Shown: positions 19,805 through 31,500 of the stretch, piece after piece
How the letters are laid out: each line of letters opens with the position of its first letter
Position numbering within the stretch: the stretch's first letter is position 1
Assembly (NCBI RefSeq): GCF_003626975.1
Contig: NZ_CP032616.1
Coordinates: 3,224,001-3,288,000 of the forward strand
Source: Pseudomonas sp. DY-1
GTDB lineage: Bacteria > Pseudomonadota > Gammaproteobacteria > Pseudomonadales > Pseudomonadaceae
Direction: 5' to 3'
Length of the DNA stretch: 64,000 nucleotides
Translations under genes and position numbers: made by a program
Notes under the pieces: model-generated
What the model was told of the DNA's origin: nothing
What the model saw: only the letters and a program-made list of their open reading frames with translations
Databases searched by the model: none

Positions 19805-20128
19805 TCAATGGGGCAGGTCAGCGCAGCTCAGGCAGTACTCGGCCGCAGGTAGCACCGCCAGTCGCGCCGGCTCTATGGGCTCGCCGCAACGCTGGCAGTA
19901 GCCGTAGCTGCCGTCCGCCAGACGCAGCTTGGCCATGCCCACACGGCGCAGGGCAGCCTCGGTCTCGGCGAGGATGGCCGTCAGCACTTCGTCGTTCTCG
20001 CGCTCCCCCGCCTGTTCGGCGAAATCCGGTGAGTGGCTACTGGCCAGGTCTTCGCGAATCGAATTGGCGCGTGCGGTGTATTCCACTATCAGGGCGTCGA
20101 GGGCGGCCCGAGGGTCGGTGGTATTCAT
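19805..20128 (-). CDS. TraR/DksA-type C4 zinc finger protein
   Basis: A 106-residue protein with an N-terminal coiled-coil region (about 1-70) and a C-terminal zinc finger CQRCGEPI...YCLSC (four cysteines). DksA-like proteins enter the secondary channel of RNA polymerase and modulate transcription; the small ones often work under stress. The start at 20128 is chosen for its GGGGAGA site. It lies upstream of the Lon-like protease on the same strand, 88 bases away. It is shorter than DksA (about 150), so it is a paralogue. Confidence 0.9.
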   Translation of the reverse strand: MNTTDPRAALDALIVEYTARANSIREDLASSHSPDFAEQAGERENDEVLTAILAETEAALRRVGMAKLRLADGSYGYCQRCGEPIEPARLAVLPAAEYCLSCADLPH

Positions 20129-20289
20129 GCTGGAATCTCCCCTGTTCACTCCCTAAGTGTGGACGCTGTAACGCAGCCTGCACCCCGCTTGTGCAAACTT
20201 GCGCAAATGCACGTCTTAACCTTGCTTGACACCCGCCCCGGCGTTACCCAAAGCTCCGGGCGAATCTCTCACCAGGAAGAGCTGCGCCC

Positions 20290-22143
20290 TTGAAACGGAT
20301 TTTCCCGTACCTCGCCCTGTGCACCTGGATCAACGCCCACGCCACTCCCCAGATCTCAGCCGAGCGCCTCGAGGCGCTGGCGAACAATCCCTATTGGATT
20401 GCCCTCGGCCATTACGAGACCGGAAAACTGGGTGGCTGGCGCAGCTATGTGGATGATCCCGACTTCTTCCTCGCCGAAGAGGGAGCGAGCGACCCGGCAG
20501 CCGAGCTACGTGCCACCCTGACGGCCCTCTACACGGCGACCGATCAAGGCGACAAGCATCCGCAATGTGTCTACCCCGCTCGCACCCGCTGGCTTCGAGA
20601 GCAGCTCCAGCTCAGCGACCTGCCGCAGCCGGTTTGCGGCGAATACAAGGCCTGGTACGCCGACATCAACCCGCACAGCACCGTTCTGGTATTCCCCGCC
20701 GCCTACCTGAACAGCCCCTCGTCCATGTTCGGCCACACGCTGCTGCGCATCGACCAGCCGGACATCCACGAAAACAACACGGCAATGCTCAGTTATGCGC
20801 TGAACTTCGGCGCATTCATCGAAGGGGCGGACAACAGCATCCTCTACGCCTGGAAGGGCCTGATGGGGGGTTACCCCGGCCTGTTCGCCCTGGTGCCCTA
20901 CCGCGACAAGCTCAAGGAGTACAGCCGCCTCGAGAACCGCGACCTCTGGGAGTACCGCCTGAACCTCACCGCCGAGGAAACCGGGCGCATGGTGGAGCAC
21001 GTCTGGGAGCTCAAGCAGATCCGCTTCGACTATTACTTCTTCGACGAGAACTGCTCCTACCGCCTGCTGGAACTGCTGGAGATCGCCCGCCCTGGAATCG
21101 AGCTCACAGACCAGTTCCCGATTACCGCCATCCCCACCGATACCGTGCGCGCGGTCAAGCAGGCCGGCCTGGTGGAATCGATCGACTATCGTCCCTCGCG
21201 AGAAAAGGAACTGCTGGCACGCGCCGAGCCGCTGAACCATGCCGAGCAACAATGGGTACGCCAGCTGGCCGAAAACGAAAAGCTGCTGGATGCCCCGGAC
21301 TTCCTCGCCCTGCCCGCTCCACGCCGTGCCCTGATCCAGGACGCCGCCTTCCGCCTGGTTCGCTACCGCGCGACCGGGGAAGCGCGCAGCAGCGAAAACG
21401 CCACGCGCAGCTACAAGCTGCTGCGGAGCATCAATCGCAATCCGCCGCCGGAGCTGAGTCTGGACCGCCCCGGGCTGCCCGAGGAGGGCCACGAATCGCG
21501 TACCTGGCAACTGGGCGCTGGTACCCGTGAGGACCGTGCTTTCGCCGAGTACGGCCTGCGCATGGCCTATCACGACCTCAACGACAACCTGTCAGGTTTC
21601 CCGCTGGGTGCGCAGATCGAGATCCTCCAGCTCAAGCTGCGCCAGTACGAGGACAGCCACTGGCAGTTGCAGCGCCTGGACCTGGCCACCATCCGTTCAC
21701 TGACCCCACGCGGGGAACTGCTCAAGCCCCTGTCCTGGCAAGTGGCCGGTGGACTAGAGCGCGTGCTGGGCGAAGATGGCGACGAACGCCTGGTCAGCCA
21801 TCTCAATGGTGGTGTCGGTGGCTCCTGGCAGCTTGATGAAGACGCCCTCGGATTTGCCCTGGCAACTGCTCGCATCGAGCACAACGAGGACTTCGCCCCC
21901 TTCGTCGCCACTGCAGCGGGCTTCAACACCGGCCTGCTATGGCACAACCCGCTGGGCAGCCTCAGCCTGGAGGCGGCCGGTGACTACTTCCACAACGGTG
22001 AAGTCCGCCGCCGGCTCTCCCTCAACCAGCAATGGGACATCTACCGCAACCTCGGCTTGCGCCTGACAGCACAGCGGGAGTTCAGCCAGCTTGCCGCGCC
22101 AGTGAACGAAGTGATGCTCGAACTGAAGTGGTATCACTATTGA
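20290..22143 (+). CDS. DUF4105 (Lnb N-terminal periplasmic) domain protein
   Basis: A 617-residue exported protein. The start is a TTG at 20290 with AGGAAGAG 8 bases upstream; the signal peptide is MKRIFPYLALCTWINAHA. Residues about 100-320 form the DUF4105 domain with 'YKAWYADINPHSTVLVFPAAYLNSPSSMFGHTLLRID', 'LNFGAFIEG', 'WKGLMGGYPG', 'LWEYRLNLT' and 'YYFFDENCSYRLLELLE'. The FGHT and ENCS His and Cys residues suggest a papain/NlpC-like peptidase or amidase fold. The C-terminal half is beta-rich and ends in Tyr-His-Tyr, consistent with an outer-membrane-associated beta structure. The physiological role is unknown. Confidence 0.85.
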   Translation: MKRIFPYLALCTWINAHATPQISAERLEALANNPYWIALGHYETGKLGGWRSYVDDPDFFLAEEGASDPAAELRATLTALYTATDQGDKHPQCVYPARTRWLREQLQLSDLPQPVCGEYKAWYADINPHSTVLVFPAAYLNSPSSMFGHTLLRIDQPDIHENNTAMLSYALNFGAFIEGADNSILYAWKGLMGGYPGLFALVPYRDKLKEYSRLENRDLWEYRLNLTAEETGRMVEHVWELKQIRFDYYFFDENCSYRLLELLEIARPGIELTDQFPITAIPTDTVRAVKQAGLVESIDYRPSREKELLARAEPLNHAEQQWVRQLAENEKLLDAPDFLALPAPRRALIQDAAFRLVRYRATGEARSSENATRSYKLLRSINRNPPPELSLDRPGLPEEGHESRTWQLGAGTREDRAFAEYGLRMAYHDLNDNLSGFPLGAQIEILQLKLRQYEDSHWQLQRLDLATIRSLTPRGELLKPLSWQVAGGLERVLGEDGDERLVSHLNGGVGGSWQLDEDALGFALATARIEHNEDFAPFVATAAGFNTGLLWHNPLGSLSLEAAGDYFHNGEVRRRLSLNQQWDIYRNLGLRLTAQREFSQLAAPVNEVMLELKWYHY

Positions 22144-22304
22144 TGGGTTTCGTACCTCAAAGAAACGCCGCGCGTCCCATCCCAAGGTGCCTGCCTTGTC
22201 ACGGCGGCGGCAGCGATTACCGCCGGCGCAGCCATCTGTAAGATGCGTCGCCGACCTGCCCCGACAGGCCCACAATAGATATCCACTCCTACCTGGCAGC
22301 ACCG

Positions 22305-23525
22305 ATGAAACCGAACAACTCACAACTGCTGGAAGTGGCCGGCGGCAAACCCATTCGCCTCTGGACGCAGGGCGTGCCGGTGGAGGACGAAGCTCGCCAG
22401 CAGTTGATCAACACCGCGAAGATGCCCTTCATCTTCAAGCACCTGGCGGTGATGCCCGACGTTCACCTGGGCAAGGGTTCGACCATCGGCAGCGTGATTC
22501 CCACCGTGGGCGCCATCATCCCCGCAGCGGTCGGCGTGGACATCGGCTGCGGGATGATCGCCGCCCTCACCTCCCTGCACGCCCGCGACTTGCCGGACAA
22601 TCTCCACGGCCTGCGCAGCGCCATCGAACGCGCGGTCCCCCACGGAAAGACCTTCGGCAGGCGTGACCAGGGCGCCTGGGATGATGTACCGGACATCGCT
22701 GACCAGGCCTGGCGGCCGCTGGCCCGACGTTTCAAGGCCATTACCGCGAAGTACCCTCGCCTGGAAAAGACCAATAACCGGCATCACCTGGGCACCCTGG
22801 GAACCGGCAATCACTTCATCGAGGTCTGCCTGGACGAAACCGACCGAGTCTGGTTCATGCTGCACAGTGGCTCGCGTGGGGTCGGTAATGCTATCGGTAC
22901 CCTGTTCATCGAACTGGCCCAGGCCGACATGCGCCAACACATCGCCAACCTGCCCGACCGGGACCTGGCCTACTTCGAGGAAGGCAGTCGACACTTCGAC
23001 GACTACGTGGAAGCCGTGGGCTGGGCCCAGGACTTCGCCCGGCAGAACCGCTCGCTGATGATGCAGGCGGTTATCGAGGCTGCCCGCAAGGCGCTCAAGC
23101 GTTCCTTCGAGGCCAGCCTGGAAGCGGTGAACTGTCACCACAACTACGTGCAGAAAGAACGGCACTTCGGCCACGAGGTACTGGTGACGCGCAAGGGTGC
23201 GGTGTCAGCGCAGAAGGGCGAACTGGGCATCATTCCCGGCTCGATGGGCGCCAGGAGCTTCATCGTACGTGGCCTCGGCAATGAAGACGCCTTCTGCTCC
23301 TGCAGCCACGGTGCCGGTAGGGCCATGAGCCGTGGACGGGCAAAAAAACTGTTCACGGTGGAAGACCAGATCCGCGCCACCGCCCATGTCGAATGCCGCA
23401 AGGACAAGGATGTGATCGACGAGATCCCCATGGCCTACAAGGACATCGACGCCGTGATGGCAGCCCAGCGCGACCTGGTGGAAGTCGTGCACACCCTGCG
23501 CCAGGTGGTCTGCGTCAAGGGTTGA
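22305..23525 (+). CDS. rtcB: RNA-splicing ligase RtcB
   Basis: GTP-dependent 3'-5' RNA ligase, 406 residues. Motifs: 'VMPDVHLGKGSTIGSVIPT', 'GVDIGCGMIA' (Mn-binding Asp/Cys), 'GTGNHFIEV', 'SGSRGVGN', 'CHHNYVQKE', 'GSMGARSFIVRG' and 'CSHGAGRAMSR', where His335 is the residue that becomes guanylylated. It repairs broken RNAs with 2',3'-cyclic phosphate ends. The usual partners RtcA and the sigma-54 activator RtcR are not next to it, so it is an orphan copy. Confidence 0.96.
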   Translation: MKPNNSQLLEVAGGKPIRLWTQGVPVEDEARQQLINTAKMPFIFKHLAVMPDVHLGKGSTIGSVIPTVGAIIPAAVGVDIGCGMIAALTSLHARDLPDNLHGLRSAIERAVPHGKTFGRRDQGAWDDVPDIADQAWRPLARRFKAITAKYPRLEKTNNRHHLGTLGTGNHFIEVCLDETDRVWFMLHSGSRGVGNAIGTLFIELAQADMRQHIANLPDRDLAYFEEGSRHFDDYVEAVGWAQDFARQNRSLMMQAVIEAARKALKRSFEASLEAVNCHHNYVQKERHFGHEVLVTRKGAVSAQKGELGIIPGSMGARSFIVRGLGNEDAFCSCSHGAGRAMSRGRAKKLFTVEDQIRATAHVECRKDKDVIDEIPMAYKDIDAVMAAQRDLVEVVHTLRQVVCVKG

Positions 23526-23616
23526 GCGCCTTGACGTTTTCATCACGCGCCTCGCGCTAGAGTCGCTCGCAACCCCCATTGCGCGTGCGCCCGCTTCCCG
23601 GCGCACGGGAGTCAAC

Positions 23617-23979
23617 ATGGCGTCGCGTCACGCCGCCCTCTTCATACTCATCAGCAGCCTGCTGGCAGGGTGTGAGTCCACCCATGACCACCTGATCGCC
23701 CAGGGTTATCCACCTGCATTCGCCGACGGTTTCGCCGATGGCTGCAGCAGCGGCCGCCAGGCCGCCGGAACCATCAGCGGAGAATTCCGCAAGGACGTAC
23801 CGCGCTATCTCAAGGACGCAACGTACGCCGAAGGCTGGAGCGATGGATTCCGCCAATGCCAGGCACAAGTGCAGAGCGAGGAACGCCGCGAGTACGAGGA
23901 TTGGCGCCGCGATCGGCACGACGATGAATGGGAACGGGACAGGAGCAACGCCATGGGGAGGGCGTTGCATCCGGATTGA
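23617..23979 (+). CDS. Small lipoprotein of unknown function
   Basis: A 120-residue protein with a lipoprotein signal peptide ending in the lipobox LLAG-Cys (Cys19). The mature part begins ESTHDHLIAQGYPPAFADGFADGCSSGRQAAG and has a second similar segment 'YLKDATYAEGWSDGFRQCQAQ': a loosely repeated Tyr..[AG]..GF..G[CR] pattern with cysteines. The C-terminus is highly charged (RREYEDWRRDRHDDEWERDR). Likely anchored in the outer or inner membrane facing the periplasm. It lies 91 bases after rtcB and may share its transcript. I do not recognise the family. Confidence 0.8.
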   Translation: MASRHAALFILISSLLAGCESTHDHLIAQGYPPAFADGFADGCSSGRQAAGTISGEFRKDVPRYLKDATYAEGWSDGFRQCQAQVQSEERREYEDWRRDRHDDEWERDRSNAMGRALHPD

Positions 23980-23991
23980 CGGCAAAGAATC

Positions 23992-24090
23992 TGTAGGGGC
24001 GAATTCATTCGCCAAGCAGGCCGAAGGTCTGCCCGTCAGCCCCTGAAGGGGGCAGCCAAGCTGCCCTTGGCGAATGAGTTCGCCCCCACG
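23992..24090. repeat. REP doublet (inverted REP pair)
   Basis: A GGGGCGAATTCATTCGCC-type palindrome at 23992-24016 and its reverse copy at 24064-24090 face each other across about 50 bases. The 21-base arms differ at one position. This lies between the small lipoprotein and gdhA, which converge here, and belongs to the same family as the REPs at 42871, 45786, 51833 and 53964. Confidence 0.85.
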
Positions 24091-24115
24091 AGGTCTGCCT
24101 CAGGAAACAGCAGCG

Positions 24116-26050
<1,935 letters not shown>

Positions 26051-26581
26051 TCAGCGCCCCGCCGACGTGCGCAGCACCTCTCGGGGATTGATGCCCAGTG
26101 CACTGCGCTTGCCGCGCAGCACTACCGCGCCGTGGTCCGGCAGGGAATGCCAGACATCTTCCGCAACGCAGACACCGACGCCCATTGCCGCGTCGTCCAG
26201 CACCAGCTCCACCCGGAACTGGCAGCCGAGGCCGCCGTCATCCTTGTCCAGAACCCTGGCCGCGAACTCGGCGTCCTCCCCCAGCCACTGGGTGTAAAGC
26301 GCCGCCACCGGCACCTGCAGCGCGCCCCAGACCACCAGGATCAGTAGCGACCCCAGGACAGCGTGTAGCTGCCAGCGCGCACTGTCGGTTTCCAACTGAA
26401 AGAGGCTGACGAAACGCTCCCGCCAGGCCAGCCAGGCGTACAGCCCGCTGCCAGCCACGAGGGCACAGCCGACCGAACCGGCTTTCCAGGCAGGTGACGG
26501 GTAGAACGAGAAGTACAGGCCGCAGACCCCGAACAACGCCAGGGACGAGAGCCAGAACAGGTAGTGATTGAATCCCTTCAC
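26051..26581 (-). CDS. Hypothetical membrane protein
   Basis: A 176-residue protein with three hydrophobic segments (about 8-26, 34-52 and 74-92), then a soluble domain of about 75 residues ('LYTQWLGEDAEFAARVLDKDDGGLGCQFRVELVLDDAAMGVGVCVAEDVWHSLPDHGAVVLRGKRSALGINPRE'). The arrangement suggests an inner membrane anchor with a cytoplasmic or periplasmic beta domain. It starts 65 bases after ettA on the same strand, with a hairpin between them. I recognise no family; the equivalent neighbour of ettA in P. aeruginosa is also uncharacterised. Confidence 0.75.
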   Translation of the reverse strand: MKGFNHYLFWLSSLALFGVCGLYFSFYPSPAWKAGSVGCALVAGSGLYAWLAWRERFVSLFQLETDSARWQLHAVLGSLLILVVWGALQVPVAALYTQWLGEDAEFAARVLDKDDGGLGCQFRVELVLDDAAMGVGVCVAEDVWHSLPDHGAVVLRGKRSALGINPREVLRTSAGR

Positions 26582-26596
26582 GGAGCCTCCTGAAAC

Positions 26597-26624
26597 GACA
26601 ACGGAGCCAAAGGGCTCCGTTGTC
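26597..26624 (-). terminator. Hairpin between ettA and the downstream membrane protein gene
   Basis: Perfect 12-base arms GACAACGGAGCC / GGCTCCGTTGTC with an AAAG loop, 22 bases past the ettA stop. The T tract is weak, so it may attenuate rather than stop transcription. It lies about 16 bases upstream of the next start codon. Confidence 0.6.
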
Positions 26625-26645
26625 TTCTGCTGCCTGCCCGGTAAA

Positions 26646-28313
26646 TTACTGGGCGAGCTTCTTGTAGCGCACCCGGTGCGGCTGGGCGGCAGCCTCGCCG
26701 AGGCGTTTCTTGCGGTCCGCCTCGAACTCGGTGTAGTTGCCTTCGAAGAAGGTCACCTTGCCGTCGTCCTCATAGGACAGGATGTGGGTGGCGATACGGT
26801 CCAGGAACCAGCGATCGTGGGAGATCACGATGGCGGCGCCCGGGAAGTCCAGCAGCGCTTCTTCCAGCGCACGCAGGGTTTCCACGTCGAGGTCGTTGGA
26901 CGGTTCGTCGAGCAGCAGCACGTTGCCGCCCTGCTTCAGGGTCAGGGCCAGGTGCAGGCGGCCACGCTCACCACCGGAGAGGTCCTTGACGAACTTCTGC
27001 TGGTCGGCGCCCTTGAAGTTGAAGCGGCCGACATAGCTGCGCGACGGGACTTCATAGTTGCCGATCTTGATCTGCTCGAAACCGTCGGAAACCTGCTGCC
27101 AGACGGTCTTGGTGCCTTCCAGGCTGTCGCGGCTCTGGTCGACGCTGGCGATCTGCACGGTTTCGCCGATGTCGATGGTGCCGGAGTCCGGTTGCTCCTT
27201 ACCGGTGAGCATGCGGAACAGCGTGGACTTACCCGCACCGTTGCCGCCGATCACGCCGACGATGGCGCCTTTCGGAATGCTCAGGGACAGGTCGTCGATC
27301 AGGACACGATCACCGTAGCCCTTGGTAACGTTGTGCAGCTCGATGACCTTGTCACCCAGGCGCGGACCGGCCGGGATGTAGATCTCGTTGGTTTCGCTGC
27401 GCTTCTGGAATTCCTGGGATTGCATTTCCTCGAAGCGTTGCAGGCGCGCCTTGGACTTGGACTGGCGAGCCTTGGCGCCCTGGCGAACCCACTCCAGCTC
27501 GGCCTTCATGGCCTTGGCGTGGGAGGCTTCCTGCTTGGCTTCCTGGGCCAGGCGGTTGGCCTTGGATTCCAGCCAGCCGGAGTAGTTGCCCTCGAAGGGG
27601 ATGCCGTGGCCACGGTCCAGCTCGAGAATCCAGCCGGCTACGTTGTCGAGGAAGTAACGGTCGTGGGTAATGGCTACCACGGTGCCGGGGAAGTCGTGGA
27701 GGAAGTGCTCCAGCCAGGCCACGGAGTCGGCGTCCAGGTGGTTGGTCGGCTCGTCCAGCAGCAGCATGTCAGGGGCGGACAGCAGCAGGCGGCACAGGGC
27801 CACGCGGCGCTTCTCGCCACCGGAAAGGTGTTCGATCTTCGCGTCCCACTGCGGCAGGCGCAGAGCATCGGCGGCGACTTCCAGCTGGCGCTCCAGGTTA
27901 TGGCCATCGGAGGCCTGGAGGATGGCTTCCAGCTTGGCCTGCTCGGCAGCCAGGGCATCGAAATCGGCGTCCGGCTCGGCGTAGGCGGCGTAGACCTCGT
28001 CCAGGCGGGCCTGGGCCTGCTTGATCTCGCCCACCGCCTCTTCGACGATGTCGCGCACGGTCTTGGTCGGATCCAGCTTGGGTTCCTGGGGCAGGTAGCC
28101 GACTTTGATGCCAGGCATCGGGCGGGCTTCACCATCGATCTCGGTATCCACCCCGGCCATGATGCGCAGGAGGGTCGACTTACCCGCGCCGTTCAGACCG
28201 AGCACGCCGATCTTGGCGCCCGGGAAGAAGGAAAGGGAAATGTCTTTGAGGATCTCACGCTTCGGGGGCACGACCTTGCCGACCCGGTGCATGGTGTAGA
28301 CGTATTGAGCCAT
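26646..28313 (-). CDS. ettA: Energy-dependent translational throttle protein EttA
   Basis: An ABC-F protein, 555 residues from the ATG at 28313 (MAQYVYTMHRVGKVVPPKREILKD). Two ATPase domains with Walker A GLNGAGKSTLLR and GGNGAGKSTLFR and signature motifs LSGGEKRRVALC and LSGGERGRLHLA. Between them lies the P-site tRNA interaction motif linker rich in Lys and Arg (SKARLQRFEEMQ), and an arm insertion is present in domain 1. It has no membrane domain. EttA binds the ribosomal E site and couples translation to ATP/ADP levels. The frame is open to 28625, but that extension is not EttA-like. Confidence 0.96.
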   Translation of the reverse strand: MAQYVYTMHRVGKVVPPKREILKDISLSFFPGAKIGVLGLNGAGKSTLLRIMAGVDTEIDGEARPMPGIKVGYLPQEPKLDPTKTVRDIVEEAVGEIKQAQARLDEVYAAYAEPDADFDALAAEQAKLEAILQASDGHNLERQLEVAADALRLPQWDAKIEHLSGGEKRRVALCRLLLSAPDMLLLDEPTNHLDADSVAWLEHFLHDFPGTVVAITHDRYFLDNVAGWILELDRGHGIPFEGNYSGWLESKANRLAQEAKQEASHAKAMKAELEWVRQGAKARQSKSKARLQRFEEMQSQEFQKRSETNEIYIPAGPRLGDKVIELHNVTKGYGDRVLIDDLSLSIPKGAIVGVIGGNGAGKSTLFRMLTGKEQPDSGTIDIGETVQIASVDQSRDSLEGTKTVWQQVSDGFEQIKIGNYEVPSRSYVGRFNFKGADQQKFVKDLSGGERGRLHLALTLKQGGNVLLLDEPSNDLDVETLRALEEALLDFPGAAIVISHDRWFLDRIATHILSYEDDGKVTFFEGNYTEFEADRKKRLGEAAAQPHRVRYKKLAQ

Positions 28314-28545
28314 GACTGACCTTGGTGCTGTGACGAATGTGGAATAAGGCGGGGAGCGACTATCAGGGAACAGGCGCTCCCGCGCGCGTGCGGCAAAGCT
28401 ACCGGAATGCACCGGGGAGGGCAAACGACACTCGTCGGTCGTACTGGCACTTTGCATGCCTTCAGGGCATGCTAGCCGCCCCGCGCCCCATGTGGCACGG
28501 GACACCCCGTCACCTGCCAATCGAGCAGTAGCAGGAACGCCACGC

Positions 28546-31500
28546 TTGCCAGTCAGCTCCCGCCCTCCAACCCAGCATGAGCCAGGACATCTCCTGGCCA
28601 GCGCGCCCGCGCGCGGCTCGGTCAAGGGACTGCTGGTCGGTCTCGTGCTGCTGATGCTCGCACTGCTCCTCTGGCAGCTGCATCAGGAGTACCGCCAGCT
28701 GCAGGACGGCGCCCGGGAGCGCAACTACACGCTGACCCGCGAGCTGGCCAGCCACCTTGAGCTGGTCATGCAGATGAAGGCCGACGCGGTGCTTGCACTG
28801 CTTCGCCAGCAACCGACCAGGCCCGAGGTCGAAGACGAGCGACTGGCCGAACTTGAGCTCGTGCGCCCCATCCTGCCAGCGATCACCAGCCTGGCCTGGC
28901 TCAACCCCAATGGCGGCGTACTGGCAGATACCCAGGCCGACAGCGACGATGAACTGTTCCTCGCCAGCCTGGCCCAGCGTAGCGAGGGCCAGACCTATCA
29001 CTTCGCCTTCAGCACCGCGGGTCGAGGCGAGGTCTACCTGATCCTGCGCCAGTCGCCGCTGCCCGAGCCCAGCGGCTACTGGGCCCTGCGCCTGGACGCC
29101 GAGGCCATTCGCACCTGGCTGCTCAAGCACGAAGACCGCAATTACCGCTGGCTACTGGAAGACCATTTCCTGCAGCGGGTCCTGGCGCAAAGCGGCAAAT
29201 TCAGCCACAGCAATCCCATCGTGATGCCCGTGACCGCCGAGCAGGAAGGGCAGACCATCCTCGTTTCGGCGCTCAAGAACAGCGATTGGCAATTGCGAGC
29301 GCTGCACGACGAGCGCCAGGTACGCGCCCGACTGCTGCCTGAACTGCTCAGCAAACTGCTGCTGTTCCTCATCAGCGCCAGCCTGGCGTTGATCGCCCTC
29401 TACTACCTGCAGCGCGAGCAACGCGGCCTGCGCGAACTCAACGCCGCATCACGACGCTCGCTGCGCCAGGCTGCCAGTGCCCTTGGTGTGATCGAGGAGC
29501 GTGTGCTGGTGACCCAGGTAGACGGCCGCCTGAGCTACCTCAACCCCCAGGCCGAGACCATGTTCGGCATCAGCGGCGAAACCGCCCAGGACCACCACCT
29601 GCTGGCCCTGCTGCCGGGCCTGGACCCGCTGCTGCTCAATGCGCCGAACCTGGACCACGAACTGGGTTCGGACCTGGTGCAGTTTCGGCGCAACGGCGAG
29701 ACGCGCCTGCTGGCTGTCACCCGTAACGATCTCAATGACGGTAGCCAGCTGCTCGGCTATGTCTGGGTGGTGCGCGACGTCACTGAAGAGCAGCACGCAC
29801 TGCGCGTACTGCAGGAAACCCGGCGTCGCTACCAGGACATCTTCGAGGGCAGCGGCATCGCGCTCTGCGTGCTGGACCTCGCCGATCTGCGCAAGTACCT
29901 GATCCAGCAAGGTATGCGCGATCACGCCAGCCTCGCGGCATGGTTCAAGGACAATCGCGAACGTCACGCCGAACCGCTGCGCCTGCTGCGTATCACCGAG
30001 GTGAACCAGGTGGCCATGCGCCTGCTGGAAGTCAGCAGCAGCGAGCAGGCCTGGTGCCAGTTGATCGGCACGCACCCACTGCGTGAGGGCGGCATCCGCT
30101 TCCAGGTGATGGCCGCCCTGCTGGGAGGCAACAGGCACCTGGAAATGGAAAGCCAGATCGTCACGGCCCAGGGACAGGTGAGACACATCTGGCTGGTGCT
30201 GCACCTGCCGGACATGATCCAGGACCTCGAAGCCGTCACCCTCAGCATCAGCGACATCACCAGCCGCAAACAGGTCGAGCTGTCGCTGATCGAACGTGAG
30301 CGATTCTGGTCCGACGTGGTGCTGGCGGTGCCCGATACCCTTTATGTGCACGACATCATCAGCAAACGGGTGATGCTCACCAACAATCGCCTTGCCCAAC
30401 AGCTGGGCTACAGCCGAAAAGATGTGCGCAAGATGGGCGAGCGCTTCTGGGAGGAAGTGCTACATCCCGACGACGCCGAACAGTACTGGCGCGTGCGCAG
30501 CCTGCAGCAGGTAGTGGGCGATGGCATGCTTCTGCAGTGCCAGTTGCGCTGGCGACACAAGGACGGAAGCTGGCACTGGTTCGATGTGCGCGAGCAGGCC
30601 CTGGCCCGCGACGACAAGGGCCGCGTCAGCCGCCTGATCGGCGTGGCGAAAGACATCACCGAGCAAATCGAAGCCACCGAGTCCATGCGCGAGAGTGAAC
30701 GCCGCTACCGCATGCTGGCCGAAAGCATCAGCGACGTGATCTTCACCACCGACAGCGAACTACAGCTCAACTACGTCAGCCCCTCGGTCCAGCCAGTACT
30801 CGGCTATAGCGCTGACTGGGCCATCGCCAACGGTTTCCAGGGAATGGCGGCCGACCCACGGCAAATGCTCGAGCTGTTCGATCAGCTTGAGCAGATTCGC
30901 AGCGCCCTGGGCAACCCCCAGCGCCTGGCCGAACTGCGCAACCAGATGCCGGCGCGGCTGTTCCTTTTCGACTGCATGCGTGCCGATGGCCAGAAGATCC
31001 CGGTGGAACTGCGCACCATGCTGATGTGGGACGAATACGGGCGCTTCGAAGGCATGCTCGGCGTCGGTCGGGACATCAGCCAGCAACGCCGCGCCGACAA
31101 GGATCTGCGCATGGCGGCTACGGTGTTCGAGCACTCCACCTCGGCCATCCTCGTCACCGATCCGGCGGGTTACATCGTCCAGGTCAACGAAGCCTTCTGC
31201 CGCATTACCGGCCACAAGGCCGACGAAGTGCTGGATCAGCTGCCATCGATGCTCACCGCCGACCGCCAGCAGGCCAATCAGCTCAACTACATCATTGGCC
31301 AACTCAACCAGCGCGGCAGTTGGGAAGGCGAGATCTGGCTCAAGCGCCACGAAGGCGACACCTACCCCGCCTGGGTCGGCATCACCGCCGTGCACGACGA
31401 AGACGGTGACCTGGTCAGCTACGTCTGCTTCTTCAGCGACATCAGCGAGCGCAAGGCCAGCGAGCAGCGCATCCATCGCCTGGCCTACTACGACGGCCTG

